A DNA stretch of 64,000 bases, taken from assembly GCA_023230585.1 (NCBI GenBank), contig JALNXB010000001.1:62001-126000 (forward strand), written 5' to 3'. Positions 43,660 to 51,163 of this stretch are shown piece after piece. The position numbers were made by a program, and so were the translations under genes. Positions within the stretch are counted from its first letter, which is position 1. Each line of letters opens with the position of its first letter. The notes below the pieces were generated by a model. It saw only the letters and a program-made list of their open reading frames with translations. It had not been told where the DNA came from and searched no databases. This DNA comes from a bacterium. Lineage in GTDB: Bacteria > Ratteibacteria > UBA8468 > B48-G9 > JAFGKM01.

Positions 43660-44760
43660 ATGGTTGAAGCTAAAGTGAAATATATTAATTTTAAAACAAA
43701 AACGCTTCCAGAATATAAGATGCCGTATTGGGATATAGATTCTGGGAAAGAAGGTCCGTGTTTTTTGGTAACAGCGGCGATTCACGGTAACGAAGTTCAA
43801 GGTAGCGAAGCTATCAGAAGGTTCTGCCCTATTGCAGAAAAGAGTCTTCTTAAAGGACGGATTGTTCTGGTTCCTTTTGTTAACCCTCTTGCTTTATGGA
43901 ATCGACGACCTCATATTGTATCTACTTTAGGTGAACCTTTTGGAGTATATGCAGGTAAACTGGAAAAAGATAACCTTAACCGTGCGTGGCCTGGCGACCC
44001 TGACGGTAACGAGAGTGACCAGGTCGCTTATATTTTCTTTAATGATTTTTTCAAAAAAATTGCTCCAACCCATTATGTTGACCTACACTGTTATAACAGG
44101 TTTATCGCTGCCTGTTCTATAGCAGAGAAAGGTAACCCTAAAAGTATAGAGTTTGCAAAACAATCTACTTTCCCGATATTTAGACTTTTTACATTTGGTT
44201 CCTTACTAAATACAGAAGATGTTCCTGAGGAACTGAAAAAAAGAGAACGGTTTTCGCTTATGCAATGGGTTAGTAAAAACGGTGGGGCTGCTTTTGCAGT
44301 CGAATTTTCTGGTCAATACACCCTTATAGAGAAAGAGGTTGAAAGAGGTGTAAGAATGTTGAGTAATAGCGCAAAATATATAGGTGTTTTTGAAGGACAA
44401 CTTGAAGGTATGGATGAACTTGTGATTCATAAGGAAGAAGAGAATGTGGAGATGGTTGCCGTAAGGGTGCCACACCAGGGGTTGTTTATAGAAAACGGGT
44501 TGTCTATTGGCGATTATGTAAAAAAAGGTGATGTTTTGGGACATCTTTTTAATGATGCTACATTAAAGACCATACCTATTGAAGCGCCTATCTCTGGTTA
44601 CCTATATTATTACGGTAGTGCCAGGAGGCGGTGTGATGTGGATTTAGCTTCAATGCATCCTTTTGTAGATAAAGATGGAAATATAGCAACAATCATAAGA
44701 GAAAAACCAAGTTCTGAACAAGAAGAAGCAGAGCAAAGGGAGGGTAAAAACAATGGTTAA
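43660..44760 (+). CDS. Succinylglutamate desuccinylase/aspartoacylase-family protein (first of a tandem pair)
   Basis: 366 residues. Zinc-carboxypeptidase-like M14 fold of the AstE/AspA family: HGNEVQGSE gives H42 and E45, VDLHCYN gives the third ligand, and AVEFSGQY contains a candidate catalytic Glu. The C-terminal 120 residues form a beta-rich domain (APISGYLYYYG) like the lid or biotinyl-like domain of these enzymes. The family removes acyl groups from amino acids; the substrate is unknown. The end overlaps the second copy by 8 bases. Confidence 0.82.
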   Translation: MVEAKVKYINFKTKTLPEYKMPYWDIDSGKEGPCFLVTAAIHGNEVQGSEAIRRFCPIAEKSLLKGRIVLVPFVNPLALWNRRPHIVSTLGEPFGVYAGKLEKDNLNRAWPGDPDGNESDQVAYIFFNDFFKKIAPTHYVDLHCYNRFIAACSIAEKGNPKSIEFAKQSTFPIFRLFTFGSLLNTEDVPEELKKRERFSLMQWVSKNGGAAFAVEFSGQYTLIEKEVERGVRMLSNSAKYIGVFEGQLEGMDELVIHKEEENVEMVAVRVPHQGLFIENGLSIGDYVKKGDVLGHLFNDATLKTIPIEAPISGYLYYYGSARRRCDVDLASMHPFVDKDGNIATIIREKPSSEQEEAEQREGKNNG

Positions 44761-45784
44761 AGCTAAGGTAAGGCACCTACCTGTTAAGATTAAAGATAGA
44801 CCAGAATTTAATTTGGCGTACTGGGAAATAGATTCAGGCAACGAAGGTCCTTGTCTTCTTGTAACAGCGGCTCTGCACGGTAACGAGGTCCAAGGAAGCG
44901 AAGTTATAAGAAGGTTCTGCCCTATTGCAGAAAAAGAGATTGTTAAAGGTAAGATGGTTCTTGTTCCTTTTGCTAACCCTCTTGCTGTGTGGAATAGACG
45001 ACCTCACATTGTATCTACCCTTGCTGAACCTAAAGGAAGGATGGTCGAGAGAGTTATCGGCGAGAAAAAGATGGTTGTTCCTGATAGAAGAGATAATTTG
45101 AACTGTACTTGGCCCGGTAATCCAGAAGGAAATGAATCTGAACAGATGTCTTATATTTTATTTAATGGGCTTGTTCAGCAGGCAACCCATAATATAGATT
45201 TACATTGTTGGAACAAGTTTTGGGCAACATCTGCTCTACCAATAAAGACAGAAGAGAGTTTAGAATTTGCAAAAGCAGGGGCTTACCCTTTTGTTATACC
45301 ATCAGCGCCTCTACCTAAAGATTTTCAGGGTCCGTATACTCTTACCGGATGGTTCAATTCTCATGGGAGAGTTGCTTTTGCGGTTGAGTTTTCTGGTCAA
45401 TATATTCTGTTTGAAAAAGAGATTAATATAGGGGTTAGGTCATTGGTGAATTGTTCAAAATATTTGAAAATGTTTAAGGGAGACCTGCAAGGGTTGGATG
45501 AAACACTTGTTGTTAAAGATGATTCTACCAAAGTGTTTAAAGTAACGGCTCCTATTGAAGGGCTATTTATAGAGACAGATTTGAAGATTAGAGATTTTGT
45601 TAAACAAGGTACTCTGCTTGGGTATCTGTTTAGCGATAAAAACCTTGAAACAATAGAGATAAAAGCTCCTGCTGATGGGTATCTTTACTCTTACGGAAGC
45701 CATAGGGCTTTATGTGATGTTGACCTTGCAGGGATGCATCCTTACTCTGATAAAGGGGACACTCTTGCAATAATCAAGAGTTAA
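44753..45784 (+). CDS. Succinylglutamate desuccinylase/aspartoacylase-family protein (second of a tandem pair)
   Basis: 343 residues, clearly a paralogue of the preceding gene: HGNEVQGSE again at H42 and E45, RRPHIVSTL, IDLHCWN and AFAVEFSGQY are shared. It has a short insertion (GRMVERVIGEKKMVVPD) and differs near the substrate-facing loops, so the two may form a heteromer or act on related substrates. It has the AGGGAGG-type site just before the overlap. A new promoter follows its stop. Confidence 0.82.
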   Translation: MVKAKVRHLPVKIKDRPEFNLAYWEIDSGNEGPCLLVTAALHGNEVQGSEVIRRFCPIAEKEIVKGKMVLVPFANPLAVWNRRPHIVSTLAEPKGRMVERVIGEKKMVVPDRRDNLNCTWPGNPEGNESEQMSYILFNGLVQQATHNIDLHCWNKFWATSALPIKTEESLEFAKAGAYPFVIPSAPLPKDFQGPYTLTGWFNSHGRVAFAVEFSGQYILFEKEINIGVRSLVNCSKYLKMFKGDLQGLDETLVVKDDSTKVFKVTAPIEGLFIETDLKIRDFVKQGTLLGYLFSDKNLETIEIKAPADGYLYSYGSHRALCDVDLAGMHPYSDKGDTLAIIKS

Positions 45785-45794
45785 GAAGAAGTGT

Positions 45795-45823
45795 TTGACA
45801 TATATAGATATAAGAGTTAAAAT
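45795..45823 (+). promoter_or_regulatory. Sigma-70 promoter of the lipoprotein gene
   Basis: TTGACA (45795-45800), 17 bases, TAAAAT (45818-45823). Transcription near 45830 makes the ATG at 45824 unusable and supports the start at 45851. Confidence 0.75.
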
Positions 45824-45850
45824 ATGTTTGTTGTAAATCTAAACTATATT

Positions 45851-46312
45851 ATGAACAGAATAAATGTTTTTCTGGTTTCTACTATATTGGTTTTATTTAG
45901 TGGATGTGCTTGGTATAATAAGAAGGGTGTTTCCTCTGAAGTTTCAAAGATAGAAGAACAAGAGGTTGTTGTGCAACAACAAGTAGAAGGCAAAGATGTT
46001 ATACCTCCTCCTGTATCTGAAAAAACTAATATTGATACAGTTAAAACAGAAGAAACGCCTCAAACAACTGAAGATATTAAAGCAAAATTTTTGTCGGGAG
46101 AATCTTTAGCAGGTTTTAATAAAAAAGATGTTTTAAAGTTATTCGGAGAACCGTATACCGTCTATTTATCTGATACAGATACAATGGAAATATGGTTCTA
46201 TAAAGACTTTTATGTAGGGTTTAATGTTAAAGATATTGCTGTAAAAGTTTCTTCAGATAAAAGAGAATATAGGCAAATACTTCAACAATATATTGACAAG
46301 CAAGAGACTTAA
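45851..46312 (+). CDS. Lipoprotein with BamE/SmpA-like C-terminal domain
   Basis: 153 residues from the ATG at 45851. MNRINVFLVSTILVLFSGC is a lipoprotein signal with lipobox LFSGC, so the mature protein starts at Cys19 and is membrane-attached. A Glu/Thr/Val-rich spacer of about 70 residues follows. The end (GFNKKDVLKLFGEPYTVYL, then MEIWFYKDFYVGF) resembles the BamE/SmpA fold with its LxGxPxxxxxxxxxxxWxY pattern. It may be an outer-membrane assembly factor, which would imply a two-membrane cell; that is tentative. Confidence 0.7.
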   Translation: MNRINVFLVSTILVLFSGCAWYNKKGVSSEVSKIEEQEVVVQQQVEGKDVIPPPVSEKTNIDTVKTEETPQTTEDIKAKFLSGESLAGFNKKDVLKLFGEPYTVYLSDTDTMEIWFYKDFYVGFNVKDIAVKVSSDKREYRQILQQYIDKQET

Positions 46313-46349
46313 CGGGTAGAATTACTACTTCAAGACCGAAAATAATTTA

Positions 46350-46423
46350 GGGGCGGTAGTTCAGTGGCCTAGAATGCCAGACTGTCGATCTGGATGTCGC
46401 GGGTTCAAATCCCGTCCGCCCCG
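46350..46423 (+). tRNA. tRNA-Asp (anticodon GTC)
   Basis: 74 bases folding as a full cloverleaf. The acceptor stem is GGGGCGG/CCGCCCC, the anticodon stem is CCAGA/TCTGG with loop CTGTCGA (anticodon GTC), and the T arm carries GGTTCAAAT. The 3' CCA is not encoded. It lies between the lipoprotein gene and thrS. Confidence 0.97.
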
Positions 46424-46510
46424 CTTATTCTTGGTTAAGGTTAGGTTGTCTTGCAGATTCATCAATCTGGTAAATAACCCACCTATGAAAATCTATAAGA
46501 GAAAATAAAA

Positions 46511-48232
46511 ATGGAACAAAAATTTGATAATAAAGAAGAATATTGGCATAGTTCTGCTCATATTCTTGCTCAGGCTGTTAAAAGACTTTTTCCTGAAGTA
46601 AAACTTGGAACTGGTCCGGCTATAGAGAATGGTTTTTATTATGATTTTTTTAGAGAAACACCGTTTACTCCTGAAGACCTTTCAATGGTTGAGGCTGAAA
46701 TGAAAAAAATCATTAAAGAGAACCATAAAATTGAGAAGTTCTCTCTATCAAGGGAAGAGTCTCAAAAATTGTTGGCACAGGAACCTTTTAAACTTGAGAT
46801 ACTTCAAGAGTTAAAAGATGAAGAGATTACTTTTTATAAGAACGGAGAATTTTCAGATTTATGTGAAGGTCCCCACCTTCTTTGTACGGGTGATATTAAG
46901 CATTTTAAACTGTTAAGTATAGCGGCTTCTTATTGGAGAGGTGACGAAAAAAGAGAAAATATGCAAAGAATTTATGGTATATCTTTTCCCAGTAAAAAGG
47001 AACTTGCTGAATACTTAACATTTTTAGAGGAAGCCAAAGCAAGAGACCATAGAGTGCTTGGACCAAAACTTGACTTATTTAGCATACATCCTGAATTTGG
47101 TTCAGGTTTAATTTTTTGGCATCCAAAAGGTAGTTTGATAAGAAAAATTATAGAAGATTTTTGGAAAGAGACTCATCTGAAGAGTGGTTATGAACTTGTT
47201 AACACTCCTCATATTGCTGATATTTCTCTTTGGCATAAGTCTGGACATACAGAATATTATAAAGAGAATATGTTTCCGCCGATGTTTTTTGAGTCGAGAG
47301 AAAAAGAATATCAGTTGAAACCAATGAACTGTCCGTTTCATATCTTGATATACAACAATAGGTTAAGAAGTTATAGAGAACTACCTATAAGATGGGCTGA
47401 ACTTGGTACTGTGTATAGGTATGAGAAACAGGGTGTTTTGCACGGGCTTTTACGAGTGAGAGGGTTTACACAGGACGATGCGCACATCTTTTGTACTGAA
47501 GACCAGGTTGAAGAAGAGGTTAAAAAAGTAATAGAACTTACAGCATTTTTTCTTGGAAGGTTTGGGTTTAAAGATTATAAGGTGTTCTTATCTACCCGTC
47601 CGGAAAAATATGTGGGGACTTCTGAGAATTGGGACAAGGCAACATCTGCTCTTAGTAATGCGTTAAAGAGCCAGAATATAGATTTCGAAACAGACCCAGG
47701 TGAAGGTGTTTTTTATGGACCTAAGATAGATATAAAGATTAGGGACAGTTTGAATAGAGAATGGCAATGTACCACAATACAGGTAGATTTTAATAATCCT
47801 GAAAAGTTTAATGTTAAGTATATTGATAGGGAAGGTGATTTTAAAGTGCCAATTCTTATTCACAGAGCTATTTTTGGGTCTCTCGAAAGGTTTTTTGGAA
47901 TATTGATAGAGCAGTATAAAGGTAATTTTCCTTTTTGGCTTGCACCTGAACAGATGAGAATTTTACCTATAGGCGATAGACATATAGAGTTTGCCAGAGA
48001 GGTAAAAGAGAAAATAGATAAGAAGTTTAGGGTGAATATTGATGAAAGGAATGAAAAAATCAATAAGAAGATAAGGGACGCTGAGGATGAAAAAATCCCT
48101 TATATGGCCATAGTCGGTGATAAAGAAATATCTACTGGACAGGTGGCTCTAAGGCAACACCAGAAGGGTATGTTAGGTAATTTTGATATTAAAGATTTAG
48201 AGAACCTTTTTAATGAAGAGCTCTTTAAATAG
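46511..48232 (+). CDS. thrS: Threonyl-tRNA synthetase without TGS domain
   Basis: 573 residues against about 640. The editing domain is present from the start (HSSAH zinc/editing motif, DLCEGPHL), followed by the class II catalytic core (MNCPFHILIYN with the zinc Cys, RGFTQDDAHIFC, the motif 3 region GSLERFFGILIEQY) and the anticodon-binding domain. The N-terminal 60-residue TGS domain is missing, and the 87 bases after the tRNA have no room for it. The ribosome-binding site is weak. Confidence 0.93.
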   Translation: MEQKFDNKEEYWHSSAHILAQAVKRLFPEVKLGTGPAIENGFYYDFFRETPFTPEDLSMVEAEMKKIIKENHKIEKFSLSREESQKLLAQEPFKLEILQELKDEEITFYKNGEFSDLCEGPHLLCTGDIKHFKLLSIAASYWRGDEKRENMQRIYGISFPSKKELAEYLTFLEEAKARDHRVLGPKLDLFSIHPEFGSGLIFWHPKGSLIRKIIEDFWKETHLKSGYELVNTPHIADISLWHKSGHTEYYKENMFPPMFFESREKEYQLKPMNCPFHILIYNNRLRSYRELPIRWAELGTVYRYEKQGVLHGLLRVRGFTQDDAHIFCTEDQVEEEVKKVIELTAFFLGRFGFKDYKVFLSTRPEKYVGTSENWDKATSALSNALKSQNIDFETDPGEGVFYGPKIDIKIRDSLNREWQCTTIQVDFNNPEKFNVKYIDREGDFKVPILIHRAIFGSLERFFGILIEQYKGNFPFWLAPEQMRILPIGDRHIEFAREVKEKIDKKFRVNIDERNEKINKKIRDAEDEKIPYMAIVGDKEISTGQVALRQHQKGMLGNFDIKDLENLFNEELFK

Positions 48233-48239
48233 TTGTATA

Positions 48240-48268
48240 TAGACAAAGATAAAATAAAATGTTATAAT
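48240..48268 (+). promoter_or_regulatory. Promoter of the infC-rpmI-rplT operon
   Basis: TAGACA (48240-48245), 17 bases, TATAAT (48263-48268). Transcription would start near 48275, just before the AAGGAG ribosome-binding site of infC. Confidence 0.7.
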
Positions 48269-48292
48269 CATTAATGAAAAAGGAGAGAAACT

Positions 48293-48832
48293 ATCGACAA
48301 TCGAAACAGAGGTTTTAAAGGTGGAAGAAGCGTAAGGAATAGAATCAATTTTCAGATAAGGGTGCCTAATGTAAGATTAATAGGTGATGACGGAACCCAG
48401 TATGGTGTAGTAAATAAAAATGAAGCTTTACAGATGGCAAAAGATAAGGATTTGGACCTTGTAGAAATAGTTGCCACTTCTACCCCCCCTGTTTGTCGCA
48501 TAATGGATTACAAGAAGTTTCTTTACGAACAGAAGAAGAAAGAGAAAGAAAGGAAGAAAAAACAGAAGATTTCTCAGATAAAAGAGATTAGGTTTACTCC
48601 AGAAACGAGTGAACACGATTATAAATTCAAAAAACAACATATAGAAGATTTTTTGAAAGCAGGATATAGAGTTAAAGTAACAATTTTCTACAAAGGTAGA
48701 GAAATATTGCACAAGGAAAGAGGTTACCAGATGCTTGAAAAACTTACAAAAGAACTAGCAACTTATGGGAAGATAGAACTTCGACCTAAATTGGAAGGTC
48801 CTCGATTGACGGTAACGTTTATTCCTGTTTGA
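48293..48832 (+). CDS. infC: Translation initiation factor IF-3 (non-canonical ATC start)
   Basis: 179 residues if translation begins at the ATC at 48293, 7 bases after AAGGAG (48280-48285). There is no ATG, GTG or TTG in frame between that site and the GTG at 48362. The family motif INFQIRVPNVRLIG (normally INxxIRxxxVRLIG) begins before 48362, so that GTG cannot be the true start. Rare start codons (AUU, AUC) are well known for infC and allow IF-3 to limit its own synthesis. The rest is typical: VEIVATSTPPVCRIMDY, FRFTPETSEHDYKFK-type block, and VTIFYKGRE. First gene of the infC-rpmI-rplT operon. Confidence 0.9.
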   Translation: MDNRNRGFKGGRSVRNRINFQIRVPNVRLIGDDGTQYGVVNKNEALQMAKDKDLDLVEIVATSTPPVCRIMDYKKFLYEQKKKEKERKKKQKISQIKEIRFTPETSEHDYKFKKQHIEDFLKAGYRVKVTIFYKGREILHKERGYQMLEKLTKELATYGKIELRPKLEGPRLTVTFIPV

Positions 48833-48841
48833 GAGGGAAAA

Positions 48842-49042
48842 ATGCCTAAATTAAAGACAAATAAAGCTATTAAAAAAAGATTTAAAATTACGGGAACAGG
48901 TAAAGTACTCCGTTACGGTTCTGGCGGGGCTCATCTGCTTTCCAAAAAGAGCTCAAAACGAAAAAGACGCGCTAAGCAAGCTTCAAGTGTAACAACAAAG
49001 GGTGAAGTTAAGATGGTGAAGAACCTTTTACCCTATAAATAA
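48842..49042 (+). CDS. rpmI: 50S ribosomal protein L35
   Basis: 66 residues, the usual size, very basic. MPKLKTNKAIKKRFKITGTG and the later KSSKRKRRAK are family-typical. Lies 9 bases after infC, with a GAGGGA ribosome-binding site. Confidence 0.95.
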   Translation: MPKLKTNKAIKKRFKITGTGKVLRYGSGGAHLLSKKSSKRKRRAKQASSVTTKGEVKMVKNLLPYK

Positions 49043-49058
49043 ATTCAGGAGATATATA

Positions 49059-49430
49059 ATGCCAAAAACAAGAAATGCGCCGGCTTCCAGACAGAGAAGA
49101 AAAAAAGTTCTGGAGAGAGCTAAGGGGTACCGCCAAGGGCGTTCTAAACTTTACAGGAAAGCAAGAGAGTTTGTTGAGAAAGGGATGACCTACGCTTATA
49201 GAGATAGAAGAAGTAAGAAGAGAGTTTTTAGAAAACTGTGGATAACAAGGATTTCTGCAGCCTGTAAACTGAACGATATTTCTTATAGTGTTTTTATGAA
49301 CGCTCTCAAAAAAAATAATATTAACATCAATAGAAAAATGCTTGCGGATATAGCTTTTAACGAGCCGGGTAAATTCTCCGAACTTGTGGATAAGGTAAAA
49401 GGGGAACAAGGCTTGAATGAGAAAATTTAG
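49059..49430 (+). CDS. rplT: 50S ribosomal protein L20
   Basis: 123 residues, matching L20 (ASRQRRKKVLERAKGYRQGR, AYRDRRSKKRVFRKLWITRI, SYSVFMNAL, LADIAFNEPGKF). It follows L35 by 16 bases with an AGGAG site. L20 commonly represses this operon in other bacteria; no obvious pseudoknot site was identified here. Confidence 0.95.
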   Translation: MPKTRNAPASRQRRKKVLERAKGYRQGRSKLYRKAREFVEKGMTYAYRDRRSKKRVFRKLWITRISAACKLNDISYSVFMNALKKNNININRKMLADIAFNEPGKFSELVDKVKGEQGLNEKI

Positions 49431-50607
49431 AAACACTTTTTTTCTTTTAGTTATCGCATATATAGCTGTTCTAACAATTACTTTTTCTCGTGGCATACAG
49501 TTTAGCGTTAATCTCTATTTTTTTACTCTAACAACAGTATTATCTTCTATAATAGTTATTGAGATAATATATACATTTTATGTAACGGAAGATATTAGGC
49601 AATTTCAGAGAGAAAAAGAGAAGATGATGCTCAATATTCTTGATAATGAGCAAGAAACGATGCTTCTCTCTACCTTGACCGATATTATTGAAACTTTTAA
49701 TGAAGATATAACTCTTGATGAAATTCTTAATACAGTGAGTGAATCGCTCTATAATATTTTTAAAAAAGAGACTATCGTTTTACAACTTTTAGGTAATAAC
49801 TTTAAAAAAACTCTTAAAGGTAAAAACATAGATTTCTCGGAAGATATTCTTAGACAGGTTTCAGATAAAGCTTTCCCTATTTTAGTTAATAACACAAGGT
49901 CATTCGCTCAATATAGCGATTTAGTTAAACAAGGCGTAACCTCGTTTATTATCTCTCCTTTTCACCAAAAAAGAAATGTAATAGGAATTATAGGTATATT
50001 CTCTTTTGATAAGAAACAGTTTAGTATCAAAGAACTGAATCTTATGCGTAAAGTTTCAGCCCCTACTTCTTTGTTGATAGAGAACGCAATGCTGTTTGAT
50101 AAAACAAAAATACTTTCCATAACCGATAGCCTTACCCTGCTTTACAATAGACGACATTTTGAACAAAAACTTGAAGAAGTTATTGAAAATTCTGAAAGAA
50201 GAAAAACAGAGGTTTCATTATGTATCGCTGACGTTGATTTTTTTAAACATTATAATGATGTGAACGGACACCAAGCAGGCGATTTTGCTTTGAAAAAGAT
50301 TGCAGAAATCTTTAAAAGCGGGGTGAAAGGGTCAGATATTGTGGGGAGGTACGGCGGTGAGGAGTTTATAATTATTTTCCCTGATACAGACAAAGAGTCT
50401 GTAGTAAAGATTTGTGAAACAATGAGAAAGAAGATCAAGTCTTATGAATTTCCAAATGAACAGGCTCAACCTAACAAAGATTTGACTGTCAGTTTTGGTG
50501 TGGCAACCTACCCTGAAGACGCACAAACACCAGAAGAACTTATTAAAAAGGCAGATTTTGCTTTATATAGAGCAAAAGAAATGGGTAAAGATATGGTGGT
50601 CACTTAA
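49417..50607 (+). CDS. Membrane-anchored GAF-GGDEF diguanylate cyclase
   Basis: 396 residues. Two N-terminal membrane helices (about 5-25 and 32-55), a GAF-like sensor domain (about 90-225), then a GGDEF domain with YNRRHFEQKL and GRYGGEEFIII. GGEEF is an active-site form, so it should make c-di-GMP. The ATG overlaps the end of rplT by 14 bases, so it is co-transcribed with the ribosomal operon. It converges on the V-ATPase H-like gene with an 8-base overlap. Confidence 0.88.
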   Translation: MRKFRNTFFLLVIAYIAVLTITFSRGIQFSVNLYFFTLTTVLSSIIVIEIIYTFYVTEDIRQFQREKEKMMLNILDNEQETMLLSTLTDIIETFNEDITLDEILNTVSESLYNIFKKETIVLQLLGNNFKKTLKGKNIDFSEDILRQVSDKAFPILVNNTRSFAQYSDLVKQGVTSFIISPFHQKRNVIGIIGIFSFDKKQFSIKELNLMRKVSAPTSLLIENAMLFDKTKILSITDSLTLLYNRRHFEQKLEEVIENSERRKTEVSLCIADVDFFKHYNDVNGHQAGDFALKKIAEIFKSGVKGSDIVGRYGGEEFIIIFPDTDKESVVKICETMRKKIKSYEFPNEQAQPNKDLTVSFGVATYPEDAQTPEELIKKADFALYRAKEMGKDMVVT

Positions 50608-50923
50608 AAAATTCTTCTTGAAGTTCCTTCCAGATGGTTTCAATAGAAACATTTTTCTTATCTTCAGTTCTTTTCTTGAATTTTTTTAGTTGTTCTTCGA
50701 ATTCTGTCTGTATATTTGAAATTAATTTTGCTGTATCAGTTGTTTTAGTTTTTGAGTATTCAGTTATAGATTTTTTTAAAAAATCTTCCTGAAGTGTAAT
50801 AAATTCTTCTAATTTTTCATTTAATGAGTTTGTAATAACTGAAGCTTTATTTTTTCCTTCTTGGATAATTTTTTCTGCCTGCTCTTCTACTTCTTTAATT
50901 ATTTTGATCTGTTCTTTAAGCAT
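50600..50923 (-). CDS. Coiled-coil protein, probable V-type ATPase subunit H/G (peripheral stalk)
   Basis: 107 residues, almost wholly alpha-helical coiled coil rich in Glu and Lys. The opening (LKEQIKIIKEVEEQAEKIIQ, then GKNKA) resembles the short subunit H/G of archaeal-type V-ATPases, which usually heads the operon. The AAGGAG ribosome-binding site confirms it is a real gene. No other V-ATPase gene follows, since the cyclase gene converges. The identification rests on length and helical pattern, so a different small coiled-coil protein is possible. Confidence 0.5.
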   Translation of the reverse strand: MLKEQIKIIKEVEEQAEKIIQEGKNKASVITNSLNEKLEEFITLQEDFLKKSITEYSKTKTTDTAKLISNIQTEFEEQLKKFKKRTEDKKNVSIETIWKELQEEFFK

Positions 50924-50974
50924 CTTCTTCTCCTTCTTTTCGTATACAGTATGTTGTAGTTAGTATTATGAACT

Positions 50975-51097
50975 TACCCCGAATGCTTTCCGAGGGTATT
51001 AGGGATAAATCCAGAATGACATAAAAGGGGCAACCTCATCCCATTAACCTCTCTCAAACCCGTAAAAGCAGATTACACGCCCTGGACGGTGTTCGCT
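50975..51097. repeat. Mosaic repeat cluster upstream of the V-ATPase H-like gene
   Basis: The gap 50924-51163 contains an inverted copy of the GGATTTATCC/ATTCCAG palindrome family with GACAT (51004-51022), an inverted copy of the GTTAATGGGATGAGGTT unit seen at 18252 and 25630 (here 51030-51060), and a GGACGGTGTTCGCTG unit (51083-51097). Nothing coding is seen. Confidence 0.65.
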
Positions 51098-51163
51098 GCG
51101 GGCTCACCAATAATAATGGTTTTATATATTGTACCAGCCGATTGAATGTTTTGAAACAGTTTT

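Noticed and set aside
46454..46469. CAGATT-catc-AATCTG hairpin before thrS, considered as a T-box or autoregulatory operator
   Set aside because: There is no T-box motif, specifier loop or antiterminator, and a single 6-bp stem in an 87-base leader is too little evidence.
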